31,480 nucleotides of DNA from CALGFI01 sp036374435 (GTDB lineage Bacteria > Actinomycetota > UBA4738 > HRBIN12). Within the stretch, counting starts at the first letter, position 1. Each line of letters begins with the position of its first letter. A program made the translations under genes and the position numbers. Below, piece by piece: positions 1 to 6,970 of this stretch. The stretch spans positions 1-31,480 of the forward strand of contig DASUTU010000120.1 of assembly GCA_036374435.1 (NCBI GenBank), in the 5' to 3' direction. The notes under the pieces are model-generated. The model was not told the origin of the DNA and ran no database searches. It worked only from the letters and a program-made list of their open reading frames with translations.

Positions 1-137
1 CCGGCGCGGTTCATCTCCTCCGGCCCCGGCAACAACGCGTACACGTTGGCGGCCAACCCACCGCCGACGAGGAACATCGCCCCCAGGCGAGGGGTGACCG
101 GTTGCAGCCCGCGGCGAAGGAATTCGGATGCCAGCAT
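1..137 (-). CDS. Partial small hydrophobic protein (N-terminal part only)
   Basis: A minus-strand reading frame opens at ATG 137 and runs off the window edge, giving about 45 residues. It begins MLASEFLRRGLQ and continues into a hydrophobic stretch around LGAMFLVGGGLAANVYALL, which would suit one membrane segment. An in-frame TGA lies upstream near position 190, so the start cannot be much earlier. A second ATG at 77 with a G-rich region upstream is an alternative start. No strong Shine-Dalgarno is present at 137. I do not recognise the family, and the call rests on codon-position GC and the hydrophobic pattern. The rest of the gene lies outside the window. Confidence 0.35.
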   Translation of the reverse strand, partial: MLASEFLRRGLQPVTPRLGAMFLVGGGLAANVYALLPGPEEMNRA

Positions 138-214
138 CCTCGCGAGGTATCGGCGCTTCGGGGGCCGCCTGAAGGGGAACCCCCCTCACGACCTGTGAAA
201 ACGGGTCGAACTGC

Positions 215-244
215 CTGATGCCTGGGGGTCGGCCCGGCTACACT
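215..244 (+). promoter_or_regulatory. Probable promoter of tRNA-Ala
   Basis: A TACACT hexamer at 239-244 fits the actinobacterial -10 pattern TAnnnT, and a weak -35-like CTGATG sits at 215-220, 18 nt upstream. Transcription would start near 251, about 9 nt before the mature tRNA. This is inferred from position and motif only. Confidence 0.4.
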
Positions 245-259
245 CGATCCGACGGAACA

Positions 260-332
260 GGGGACGTAGCTCAGTCGGTAGAGCACCTGCTTTGCAAGCA
301 GGGGGTCGGCGGTTCGAGTCCGCTCGTCTCCA
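260..332 (+). tRNA. tRNA-Ala (anticodon UGC)
   Basis: A full cloverleaf can be folded. The acceptor stem pairs GGGGACG (260-266) with CGTCTCC (325-331), including a G3-U70 wobble, the classic identity element for alanyl-tRNA synthetase. The D arm is GCTC/GAGC, the anticodon arm is CCTGC-TTTGCAA-GCAGG giving anticodon TGC, and the T arm has loop TTCGAGT. The discriminator base is A332. The 3' CCA is not encoded (ACCG follows), so it would be added after transcription. The minus-strand reading frames across this gene are antisense artefacts. Confidence 0.97.
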
Positions 333-402
333 CCGACCTCTGTCGTGTTCCGCCTCATCTGAACACTCCGGCGCCACCTCATGGTTGACGGAGTTCCGGG
401 AC

Positions 403-457
403 ATCTTTGACACCGGCTCCGGCTGATCTTTGACGGCGGCTCCGGCTGATGCTTGAC
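403..457. repeat. 23-bp tandem direct repeats, probably an IS481-type element end
   Basis: Two 23-bp units lie head to tail at 403-425 and 426-448, each beginning ATCTTTGAC and ending GGCTCCGGCTG. A third partial unit, ATGCTTGAC, is at 449-457. They differ only at one or two bases in the middle. They sit about 60 bp upstream of the transposase start. Repeated TGTCAAAGAT-type ends (minus strand) are reminiscent of IS481-family termini, so this is probably the left end of that element. No matching right end is visible downstream. Confidence 0.55.
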
Positions 458-516
458 ACTCGTCGAGCGGCTCGTCTGCTTGTCCCGGCCCCTACGCCGA
501 GGCAGGGAGGTGGGCC

Positions 517-765
517 GTGCTGGTGGAGCTCAGCGTCATGGAGCAGCGGTATCGGGCCGTCCTGGCCGTGGTCCAGGACGGCTGGAAGGTCACCGAGGTC
601 GCCGAGCGCCTCGGCGTGTCCCGCCAGACGATCCACAACTGGATCGTCCGGTACGAGCACGGCGGCCTGGCTGCGCTCACCGACCGGTCCCGCCGACCCA
701 ACCGCTGCCCGCATCAGACCGACCCGGAGGTCGAGGCGTTGATCTGCGAGCTGCGGCGCGAGCAC
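517..765 (+). pseudogene. Truncated IS481-family transposase (N-terminal helix-turn-helix only)
   Basis: GTG at 517 has a good Shine-Dalgarno (GGGAGG, 505-510). About 83 residues read MLVELSVMEQRYRAVLAVV, then a helix-turn-helix (VAERLGVSRQTIHNWIVRYE) and the conserved LRREH. In IS481-type transposases REH is followed by a Gly-Trp-Gly-Pro-Arg-like segment and then the DDE integrase core. Here the similarity stops after the histidine codon at 763-765 and the frame continues into unrelated arginine-rich sequence. The catalytic domain is missing, so the gene cannot encode an active transposase. The downstream coding remnant in another frame (766-952) marks the breakpoint. Family assignment is from motif recognition. 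Confidence 0.8.
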
Positions 766-952
766 CGAATGGGCCGACTTCGGCCGTCGCGAGGCGCCGC
801 CGGCACCCGCCGCGGCGGAGGCGGCCGGATCCGAGGTGGAGGAGCCGTCACCGCCGTCCGGGGAGCCGGAGGAGGAGGAGGGACTCTCGCTACGCGAGCG
901 GCTGGCCCGGGCCGCTGCGGCCCGTCACCGCACCACGCCGCCTCCCGACTGA
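766..952 (+). pseudogene. C-terminal remnant of an unidentified gene
   Basis: Right after the transposase breakpoint, a different plus-strand frame shows a coding-like tail ending at TGA 950-952: residues EWADFGRREAPPAPAAAE, an acidic Pro/Glu linker with EPEEEEG, then a helical LSLRERLARAAAARHR and a short proline end. There is no start codon in this frame between its preceding stop near 742 and the tail. It therefore looks like the 3' end of a gene whose front was removed by the insertion or deletion involving the IS. Its last 63 bp overlap the 3' end of the minus-strand gene at 890-1516. The parent family is not recognised. Confidence 0.5.
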
Positions 953-1516
953 GGTCCGAAGGACGTCGACGGCGTACCGGTCCAGCAGGGACTGCATCAC
1001 GACCGAGGGATCGAGGATCCGCGGCGTGGGGTAGCCGTACCGGCGTGCCAGCTCCAGGTGCGGCCCGCAGAGCGGCACCATACGGCCGCCCCGGTGGCGG
1101 ATCACGTGTTCGGGTGGCGTCGCGCGGCCGAGCCCCCACTGCCAGAAACACAACGAGCAGATCAACATCAGCCGCTGCGGGTAGCCCAGCTCGGCCCGGA
1201 ATCCCAGCTCGTGTTCGAGCACGCGGCCCCACAACGCGACGCGGCCCAAGGCCGCAGGGTCACGCGTTCGGCGGAGCGGATCCGGCTCGATCGTGGCGTG
1301 GATGCCGCAGGTGCAGGTCGGCCCGGGCACCTCGTGGCGCCGGCCCTTGCCACACACGGCGCGCACCGGAGAGCGAGCCGGCCACGCGCCGCGGCCCACG
1401 ATCGGCAGGAGCCGGGCCTCGGCTCCGTCGCGCGAACCGGCCACCGTCCACGTACGCCAGCCATCGATGGGTTCGGTCAGGACGGCACGCGGCGGCGCGA
1501 GGCGCGCTTCGAGCAC
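890..1516 (-). CDS. Cys-rich putative zinc-binding protein of unknown function (208 aa)
   Basis: GTG start at 1516, 6 bp after the stop of the small gene at 1523-1642, so the two form an operon. The product carries two candidate metal sites: C55 with CTC at 68-70 inside the motif CTCGIHA, and C120-x2-C123 paired with C150-x2-H153. A stretch RVALWGRVLEHELGFRAELGYP lies between them (residues about 92-113). I recall CxCGIYA-type motifs followed by ALWGRVVEHE-like segments in uncharacterised actinobacterial proteins, but I know of no assigned function. The last 20 residues are basic and overlap the opposite-strand remnant at 766-952, so the true C-terminus may have been altered by the rearrangement. 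Confidence 0.72.
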   Translation of the reverse strand: MLEARLAPPRAVLTEPIDGWRTWTVAGSRDGAEARLLPIVGRGAWPARSPVRAVCGKGRRHEVPGPTCTCGIHATIEPDPLRRTRDPAALGRVALWGRVLEHELGFRAELGYPQRLMLICSLCFWQWGLGRATPPEHVIRHRGGRMVPLCGPHLELARRYGYPTPRILDPSVVMQSLLDRYAVDVLRTSVGRRRGAVTGRSGPGQPLA

Positions 1517-1522
1517 AGCCTG

Positions 1523-1642
1523 CTACTTGGTAGGCTCGGCCGGCTCGTGATCCGGGATGCGCTCCGGCTCCGGAAACGCCTCGGGAACCGGCAGGTCGAG
1601 GGGCTCGACCTCGATCACTCGCTTGAGCGGTCCGATGTCCAC
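1523..1642 (-). CDS. 39-aa proline/glutamate-rich small protein
   Basis: GTG at 1642 follows a GAGGAG Shine-Dalgarno, and the frame ends at TAG 1523. The peptide starts MDIGPLKRVIEVEPLDLP and continues with repeated Pro-Glu pairs, ending HEPAEPTK. It has no membrane segment or cysteine. Its stop lies 6 bp upstream of the GTG of the Cys-rich gene, so the pair is probably co-transcribed and perhaps functionally linked. A TACCCT hexamer at 1673-1678 (minus strand) could be its -10 element, giving a leader of about 20 nt. Small GPxRxIxVEPL-type peptides occur in other Actinobacteria as far as I recall, with unknown role. Confidence 0.6.
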   Translation of the reverse strand: MDIGPLKRVIEVEPLDLPVPEAFPEPERIPDHEPAEPTK

Positions 1643-1700
1643 GCGTTCTCCTCGCAGCGTCGCTCTCCCAGAAGGGTACCCCTCCGGGCGGTTTGTATGC

Positions 1701-1719
1701 GAGGGGTGCTCGACCCCTC
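1701..1719 (-). terminator. GC-rich hairpin after the sugar dehydrogenase stop
   Basis: A perfect 7-bp stem (GAGGGGT at 1701-1707, ACCCCTC at 1713-1719) with a 5-nt loop begins at the base after the TGA of the minus-strand dehydrogenase. There is no T-run after it, as is common for actinobacterial hairpin terminators. Confidence 0.55.
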
Positions 1720-2787
1720 TCATCCCCGGACCAGCCGGTAGATGCCCTGGAAGGTGCTGAAGTAGATCCGGCCGCGCGGGTCCACCTCGAAAGACAACGT
1801 CCCCGTTGAGCGCTGGTAGACGACGCCGCTTCGGACCACCCCGGTCCGGCGGCGGTTGAGGAAGACGCGGGTCACGCGACCGTTGTTCACGGCGCCGTGG
1901 AACATGGCTCCTTCGCTGCGACGGCCGAGCCCGCATCCATCGCAGAACGCGACCCCCGTGATGCCGATCGGGTCTCGGTACACGAGTCTCGGCCGGATCG
2001 GGCGTGGGCCGTCGCGGTTGGTGTTCCCGGGGGAGGACCCACTGCACGTGGCCGACGGCCCCCAGCCGTAGTTGCGGCCCTTGCGCACCCGGTTGACCTC
2101 GTCGTTGCAGGCCGGGCCGTTCTCCGTCTCCCACAAGGCACCCGTCCGTGGATCGAATGCGAAGCCGAAGGAGTTCCGGATGCCGAACGCCCAGATCCGG
2201 TCGCCGAACGGGTTCGTCTTCGGCACGTCGCCGTTCGCCGTGATCCGGATGATCTTGCCGCGATCGTTGTCGGTCCGATCCTGCGCGTTCGCCGCCGCGT
2301 GCCCGTCCCCGACGATGGCGTAGAGGAGTCCGTCGGGACCGAACTGGATCCGGCCGCCGTTGTGGTACGGGCTCGAGCTCGCCGGGCTCGAGAAGATGAT
2401 GGTCGGATCCACCCCGTCGCCGTCGCGGTCCTCGAACCGAAGGATCTGGTTGCGGAGATCCCCGCCGTCGCTCCGGGTCGCGAACGCGTACACGAACGGT
2501 TCATCCGGATAGTCCGGGTGCAGCGCGATGCCGAGCATCCCGCGTTCGCCTGCGCCGTCCACCCCGGACACCGTCGCGAACAAGCGGTCGTCTCCGGAGG
2601 GCAGATCGATCACGCGGATCTCGCCGGTGCTCTTCTCGACGTACCAGAGCTGGCGTCCCGGCCCGAAGGTGAACGCCACCGGCTGCTCGAGCCCGCCGGC
2701 CACGCGCCGTGCCTCGATCGCGAACGCCGACGGTGCCGCGAGCGACGTCGCCACCACCACTCCCAGGATCACCAGCCGTCTGCCCAT
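1720..2787 (-). CDS. Secreted PQQ-dependent sugar dehydrogenase (GSDH/YliI family)
   Basis: ATG at 2787 follows AGAGGAGCG and gives 355 residues, a typical length for soluble aldose sugar dehydrogenase-type beta-propellers. A Sec signal peptide covers about residues 1-24 (MGRRLVILGVVVATSLAAPS, then AFA and the cleavage site). Family motifs follow in order: VAFTFGPGRQLWYVEK, GMLGIALHPDY, YHNGGRIQFGPDGLLYAIVGDG, and GIRNSFGFAFDPRTGALWETENGP. The family oxidises sugars or other alcohols outside the membrane using PQQ, although some members have other substrates. The substrate here cannot be told. It is divergent from the molybdenum hydroxylase gene with only 25 bp between the starts, so the promoters must overlap. 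Confidence 0.9.
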   Translation of the reverse strand: MGRRLVILGVVVATSLAAPSAFAIEARRVAGGLEQPVAFTFGPGRQLWYVEKSTGEIRVIDLPSGDDRLFATVSGVDGAGERGMLGIALHPDYPDEPFVYAFATRSDGGDLRNQILRFEDRDGDGVDPTIIFSSPASSSPYHNGGRIQFGPDGLLYAIVGDGHAAANAQDRTDNDRGKIIRITANGDVPKTNPFGDRIWAFGIRNSFGFAFDPRTGALWETENGPACNDEVNRVRKGRNYGWGPSATCSGSSPGNTNRDGPRPIRPRLVYRDPIGITGVAFCDGCGLGRRSEGAMFHGAVNNGRVTRVFLNRRRTGVVRSGVVYQRSTGTLSFEVDPRGRIYFSTFQGIYRLVRG

Positions 2788-2799
2788 CCGTCGCTCCTC

Positions 2800-2805
2800 T
2801 ACAGT
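2800..2805 (+). promoter_or_regulatory. -10 element of a probable leaderless transcript
   Basis: TACAGT ends 7 nt before the GTG at 2813, with no Shine-Dalgarno between. Initiation 7-8 nt downstream would put the GTG at the 5' end of the mRNA. The element lies in the 25-bp gap shared with the divergent dehydrogenase. Confidence 0.5.
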
Positions 2806-2812
2806 GCGGCCC

Positions 2813-5068
2813 GTGACCACCTCCATCTTCGGGAGCGTGGTCCGGCGGGTCGAGGATCCGAGGTTCCTCACCGGGCGGGCGCGCTTCACGGAGTCCATGT
2901 CGCCACCCGACGCTCTCCGGGCCGTCTTCGTCCGCTCCATCATCGCGCACGGACGGCTCTCGGGCGTCGAGGCGTCGGAGGCGCGTTCGTCTCGCGGGGT
3001 CGCGGCGGTGTTCACGGCCGAGGACCTCGACCTGGCCGACCGGCCGCCGGCCGGCAACGTGGCCGAGACGTTCGCTCGCCGGGTTCCGGCGGGGGGCGTC
3101 GTCCGCTACGTGGGGGAGCCGGTGGCCGTGGTCCTGGCCGAGACGCTCGCGCAGGCCGAAGACGCCGCCGAGCTGGTGGTGGTGGAGGTCGATCCATTGG
3201 AGCCCGTCGTCGGCGCCGAGGTCGCGCTCGACCCCGCCGCCTCGCTCCTGTTCCCCGAGGCGGGGACGAACCTCGCCCACGAGTTCGCCGAGGGCTGGGC
3301 CGACGACGTCCTCGAGGGGGCGGAGGTCGTCGCCCGGACCCGGGTGGTCCACCAGCGGCTCGCGCCGGTCCCGATGGAGGCCAACGCCGTCGTGGTCCGG
3401 CCGGACGATGCAGGGCTCGAGATCTGGGCGTCTACGCAGATCCCCTTCGATCTGCGCGCAGACGTCGCCGACCTGCTCGGTCTGGACCGCTCGGCGGTCC
3501 GCGTGGTCGCGCCCGACGTCGGCGGCGGCTTCGGGGCGAAGCTGCACGTGTACCCCGAACACCTGCTCTGCGCGGCCGCGGCGTGGCGGCTGGGGCGGGC
3601 GGTGGTATGGCAGGAGGGCCGGTCCGAAAGCATGGTCGGCCTCAACCACGGCCGGGCCCAGATCCACGACGTCGAGCTCGGGGCGACGCGCGACGGCCGG
3701 CTCGTGGGCCTTCGCGTGGACATCCTTGCCGATATGGGGGCGTATCCCGTCGGTGCCTACCTGCCGGTGACGACGAAGACGATGGTCCCGGGCGTCTACG
3801 ACGTCCCGCGAGTCGCGGTCCGGGGTCGCGCCGTCGTGACCAACACGGTGCCGGTGGGCGAATACCGCGGGGCCGGCCGTCCCGAGGCCACGGCGTCGAT
3901 CGAACGCGCCATGGACCTGCTCGCGTCCGAGCTCGGCCTCGACCCGATCGAGCTCCGCCGTCGGAACCTCGTCCCGGAGGATGCCTTCCCGTACACGAGC
4001 GCGGTCGGATCGGTCTACGACTCCGGCGACTACGCGGGAGCGCTCGACCTCGCCGTCGGCCTGGCCAGGTACGACGAGCTCCGCGCCGAGCAGGCCGAGC
4101 GTCGCCGGCACGGGGACCCGCGGCAGCTCGGGATCGGCGTCTCGCTGTACGTCGAGGTCACCGGGTTCGGGCGGAAGGAGTTCGGGTCGGTCTCGGTCGA
4201 CGCCGACGGATCGGCGACGGTGCGGGTGGGCACGACCTCGACCGGCCAGGGCCACGAGACCGCGTTCGCGCAGCTCACCGCCTCGTTGCTCGGTCTCGAG
4301 ATCGATCGGGTGCGGGTTCGGCACTCGGACACCGCGGACGTGCCGCGCGGGGAGGGCACCTACGGCTCAAGGTCGCTCCAGATCGCCGGCACGGCGGTAC
4401 ATCGGGCGGCCGAGGAGGTCCTCGAACGTGCCCGGGAGGTGGCCGGGTCGCTTCTCGAGGTGGCCCCGCAAGATGTCGTGGTCACCGACGAGGGCCGGCT
4501 CGGCGTGGTGGGTGCCCCGGAGACGTCCGTATCGTGGGCCGAGGTGGCGGCCGCGGCGCCGGACGGCACGATGTCCGCCGAGGCCCGGCCGTTCGTGCGC
4601 GAGCTCACCTACCCGTTCGGCGCGCACGTCGCGGTGGTCGAGGTGGACGTCGAAACTGGAGAGGTCCACCCGGTGCGGCACGTCGCGGTGGACGACTGCG
4701 GCCGGATCCTGAACCCCGTGCTCGTCGAGGGCCAGGTCCACGGGGGACTGGCGCAGGGGATCGCGCAAGCGTTGTTCGAGGAAGTGCGGTACGACGAGCT
4801 CGGCACGCCGCTGACCTCGAACCTGGCGACCTATCCGATGCCCGCCGCCTCCGAGCTCCCGTCGTTCGAACGCGGGGTGCTCGAGACGCCCACCCCGGCG
4901 AACCCCCTCGGGGCCAAAGGCATCGGGGAGTCGGCCACCGTGGGTTCGACCCCCGCGGTGGTGAACGCGGCGGTCGACGCCCTGGCGTACCTCGGCGTCC
5001 GCCACCTCGACCCTCCGCTGACCCCCGAGCGGGTCTGGCGCGCGATCCACGCGAGCCGACGCCCCTGA
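2813..5068 (+). CDS. Molybdenum hydroxylase large subunit, CO dehydrogenase form II-like (orphan)
   Basis: The 751-residue product belongs to the xanthine dehydrogenase/aldehyde oxidase/CoxL family that binds molybdopterin cytosine dinucleotide. Visible motifs are an N-terminal VRRVEDPRFLTGRARF, VGGGFGAK, EYRGAGR at residues 350-356, GTTSTGQGHE for the cofactor, and GAKGIGESA near the C-terminus carrying the catalytic glutamate. The EYRGAGR loop matches the form II (AYRGAGR) type, not the AYxCSFR loop of true CO dehydrogenase, so CO oxidation is doubtful and an aldehyde or N-heterocycle is more likely. The usual FAD-binding medium and [2Fe-2S] small subunits are not adjacent. GTG 2804 is an alternative start, but 2813 fits the TACAGT element. 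Confidence 0.9.
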   Translation: MTTSIFGSVVRRVEDPRFLTGRARFTESMSPPDALRAVFVRSIIAHGRLSGVEASEARSSRGVAAVFTAEDLDLADRPPAGNVAETFARRVPAGGVVRYVGEPVAVVLAETLAQAEDAAELVVVEVDPLEPVVGAEVALDPAASLLFPEAGTNLAHEFAEGWADDVLEGAEVVARTRVVHQRLAPVPMEANAVVVRPDDAGLEIWASTQIPFDLRADVADLLGLDRSAVRVVAPDVGGGFGAKLHVYPEHLLCAAAAWRLGRAVVWQEGRSESMVGLNHGRAQIHDVELGATRDGRLVGLRVDILADMGAYPVGAYLPVTTKTMVPGVYDVPRVAVRGRAVVTNTVPVGEYRGAGRPEATASIERAMDLLASELGLDPIELRRRNLVPEDAFPYTSAVGSVYDSGDYAGALDLAVGLARYDELRAEQAERRRHGDPRQLGIGVSLYVEVTGFGRKEFGSVSVDADGSATVRVGTTSTGQGHETAFAQLTASLLGLEIDRVRVRHSDTADVPRGEGTYGSRSLQIAGTAVHRAAEEVLERAREVAGSLLEVAPQDVVVTDEGRLGVVGAPETSVSWAEVAAAAPDGTMSAEARPFVRELTYPFGAHVAVVEVDVETGEVHPVRHVAVDDCGRILNPVLVEGQVHGGLAQGIAQALFEEVRYDELGTPLTSNLATYPMPAASELPSFERGVLETPTPANPLGAKGIGESATVGSTPAVVNAAVDALAYLGVRHLDPPLTPERVWRAIHASRRP

Positions 5069-5137
5069 GATCGTCCTCGTTCCGCATCGCCGTCGTCCTC
5101 GTTGCGGGTCCCTGACGCCTGCTAGGCTCGCGCCGCC

Positions 5138-6970
5138 GTGCCCGAGCCGACCTCGACCCCGCGGTGGGAGCAGCGATTCCGTGCCCCCACGCAGTCGTTC
5201 CCGCACTGGGGCCGCGGCGGCCCCGATCGCCTCGTGTACACCTCGGACGAGGAGGGGTCGTTCCAGGCGTACGCGCTCGATCGCACGACCGGGCAGAGGC
5301 GCCGGCTGTCGGACGAACGCGTCGGCGTGGACCTCGCCACCATCTCCGGTGATGGCTCCGACGCGATCTGGTTCGCCGACCCGACCGGCGACGAGTCCGG
5401 ACGGTGGGTGGCCTTCCCGATCGACGGCGGCGAACCGCGCGATCTGCTCCCGGGCGCGCCGATCGGGTGGCCGGAGGGGCTCGCCGTCGGCCGCGAGGTG
5501 GCCGTGGGCGTGATCGCGGATCGGTCGGGGTTCGCCGTCTACGTCGCCGAACGAGGCGCCGAGGCGCGGGAGATCCTGCGACATCCGGACAAGATCGCCA
5601 TCTCGGCCAGTGACTACCACGTCGAGGGCGTGGACCGCGCGGGGCTGTCCGCCGACGAGACGTTGGTGGCGGTGGACGTGGCGCAGGACGGCGACAACAT
5701 CCATTGTGCCGTTCGGGTGCTCGACGTCCGTACGGGCGAGACGGTCGCCGAGCTCGCGGACGGCCCGGGGTTCGGGCTGAGCGGGTACGCGTGGTCGCCG
5801 GTGCCCGGGGACGCCCGGCTGCTGGTCGGGCACGAGCGGGAGGACCACCTGCGCCCGGCGATCTGGGACGTCGCCTCGGGCGAACGGACCGATCTGGAGC
5901 TCGATCTCCCGGGCGAGGTCATGCCGATCGACTGGTGGCCGGACGCGAGCGCCATCTTGCTCTCGCACCGGTTCCGGGGGCGGGATCGCCTGTACCGGCT
6001 CGACCTGGCCACCGAGACTCTGACCGAGATCGCCCATCCGGCGGGCGAGATCCTCGGGGCGCGGGTGCGCCCCGACGGCGAGGTGTGGGTGCGGGTCGCG
6101 AGCGGCGATCGGGCGCCGCGGATCCTGAACGACCGCGGGGAGCCAGGGCTCGAGCCGCCGGCGGGTGGCCTTCGCGAGGGGCGCCCCTACCGCGAGTGGT
6201 TGTTCCGGAACCCCGCCGGCGACACGATCCAGGGGTGGCTGGTGCTGCCGGAGGGCGACGGGCCCTTCCCGACCTACCTGAAGGTGCACGGCGGCCCGGA
6301 CTGGCTCTACATGGACACCTGGTTCCCGGACGTCCAGGCGGTCGTCGATCACGGGTTCGCCGTGGCGATGGTCAACTACCGAGGCTCGATCGGGTTCGGG
6401 CGAACCTTCCGCGACCACATCATCGGCAACATCGGGTTCCCCGAGGTCGACGACGTGGTGGCGGGCCTGGACGACCTGATCGCTCGAGGTATCGCCGATC
6501 CGGAACGCGCCGTGATCGGCGGCTGGTCGTGGGGTGGCTACACCACGCTGCTCGCGCTCGGGATCCGCCCGGAACGGTTCGTGGCCGGGGTCGGCGGGGT
6601 CCCGGTGGGGGACTACGCCGGATCGTACGACGACTCGGCTCCCGCGCTCCAGGCGTACGACCGCTCGCTGATCGGCGGGGTGGTGCACGACATCCCCGAG
6701 TTCGTCGCCGAGCGCTCAGCCATCACGTACGTGGACCGGGTGAAGGCGCCGGTGCTCGTGCTCGTCGGCGAGAACGACACCCGGTGTGTGCCAGCCCAGG
6801 TCTACTCGTACGTCGAGGCCCTACGGGCGGCCGGGGGTGACGTCGAGGTCTACTCGTACGACGAGGGCCACAGCACCTTCGTGGTGGATGAGGAGGTGCG
6901 CGAGTGGCGCACCGTGTTCGACTTCCTCACCCGCCACGTGCCGGGGCTTCAGTCCCCGCCGGTCACGTAG
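5138..6970 (+). CDS. S9 family serine peptidase (prolyl oligopeptidase/acylaminoacyl-peptidase type)
   Basis: The 610-residue product has an N-terminal beta-propeller of WD40/TolB-like repeats (about residues 20-340) and a C-terminal alpha/beta hydrolase domain. The catalytic triad can be placed at S464 in GGWSWGG, D547 in GENDTR and H578 in DEGHST. LKVHGGPDW and VNYRGSIGFG, typical of S9C enzymes, precede the nucleophile. No signal peptide is present, so it is likely a cytoplasmic enzyme that cuts short peptides or blocked N-terminal residues. GTG 5138 has no Shine-Dalgarno, but TAGGCT at 5123-5128 lies 9 nt upstream, suggesting a leaderless or near-leaderless mRNA. Its 3' end overlaps the convergent gene by 22 bp. 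Confidence 0.92.
   Translation: MPEPTSTPRWEQRFRAPTQSFPHWGRGGPDRLVYTSDEEGSFQAYALDRTTGQRRRLSDERVGVDLATISGDGSDAIWFADPTGDESGRWVAFPIDGGEPRDLLPGAPIGWPEGLAVGREVAVGVIADRSGFAVYVAERGAEAREILRHPDKIAISASDYHVEGVDRAGLSADETLVAVDVAQDGDNIHCAVRVLDVRTGETVAELADGPGFGLSGYAWSPVPGDARLLVGHEREDHLRPAIWDVASGERTDLELDLPGEVMPIDWWPDASAILLSHRFRGRDRLYRLDLATETLTEIAHPAGEILGARVRPDGEVWVRVASGDRAPRILNDRGEPGLEPPAGGLREGRPYREWLFRNPAGDTIQGWLVLPEGDGPFPTYLKVHGGPDWLYMDTWFPDVQAVVDHGFAVAMVNYRGSIGFGRTFRDHIIGNIGFPEVDDVVAGLDDLIARGIADPERAVIGGWSWGGYTTLLALGIRPERFVAGVGGVPVGDYAGSYDDSAPALQAYDRSLIGGVVHDIPEFVAERSAITYVDRVKAPVLVLVGENDTRCVPAQVYSYVEALRAAGGDVEVYSYDEGHSTFVVDEEVREWRTVFDFLTRHVPGLQSPPVT

Noticed and set aside
11..413. Minus-strand frames across the tRNA containing RTRTADPLLAKQV and DSNRRPPACKAGALPTELRP
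   Set aside because: These are the well-known spurious translations of the antisense strand of tRNA-Ala; the tRNA fold explains the sequence fully.
1897..5115. Plus-strand open frame of over 1,000 codons
   Set aside because: It is an antisense and out-of-frame shadow of the sugar dehydrogenase and the molybdenum hydroxylase. Its product is Arg/Gly-rich with no family motifs.
4367..6688. Long minus-strand frame opposite the hydroxylase and the S9 peptidase
   Set aside because: Both opposite-strand genes have clear motifs and catalytic residues, and the long frame is caused by high GC at third codon positions.
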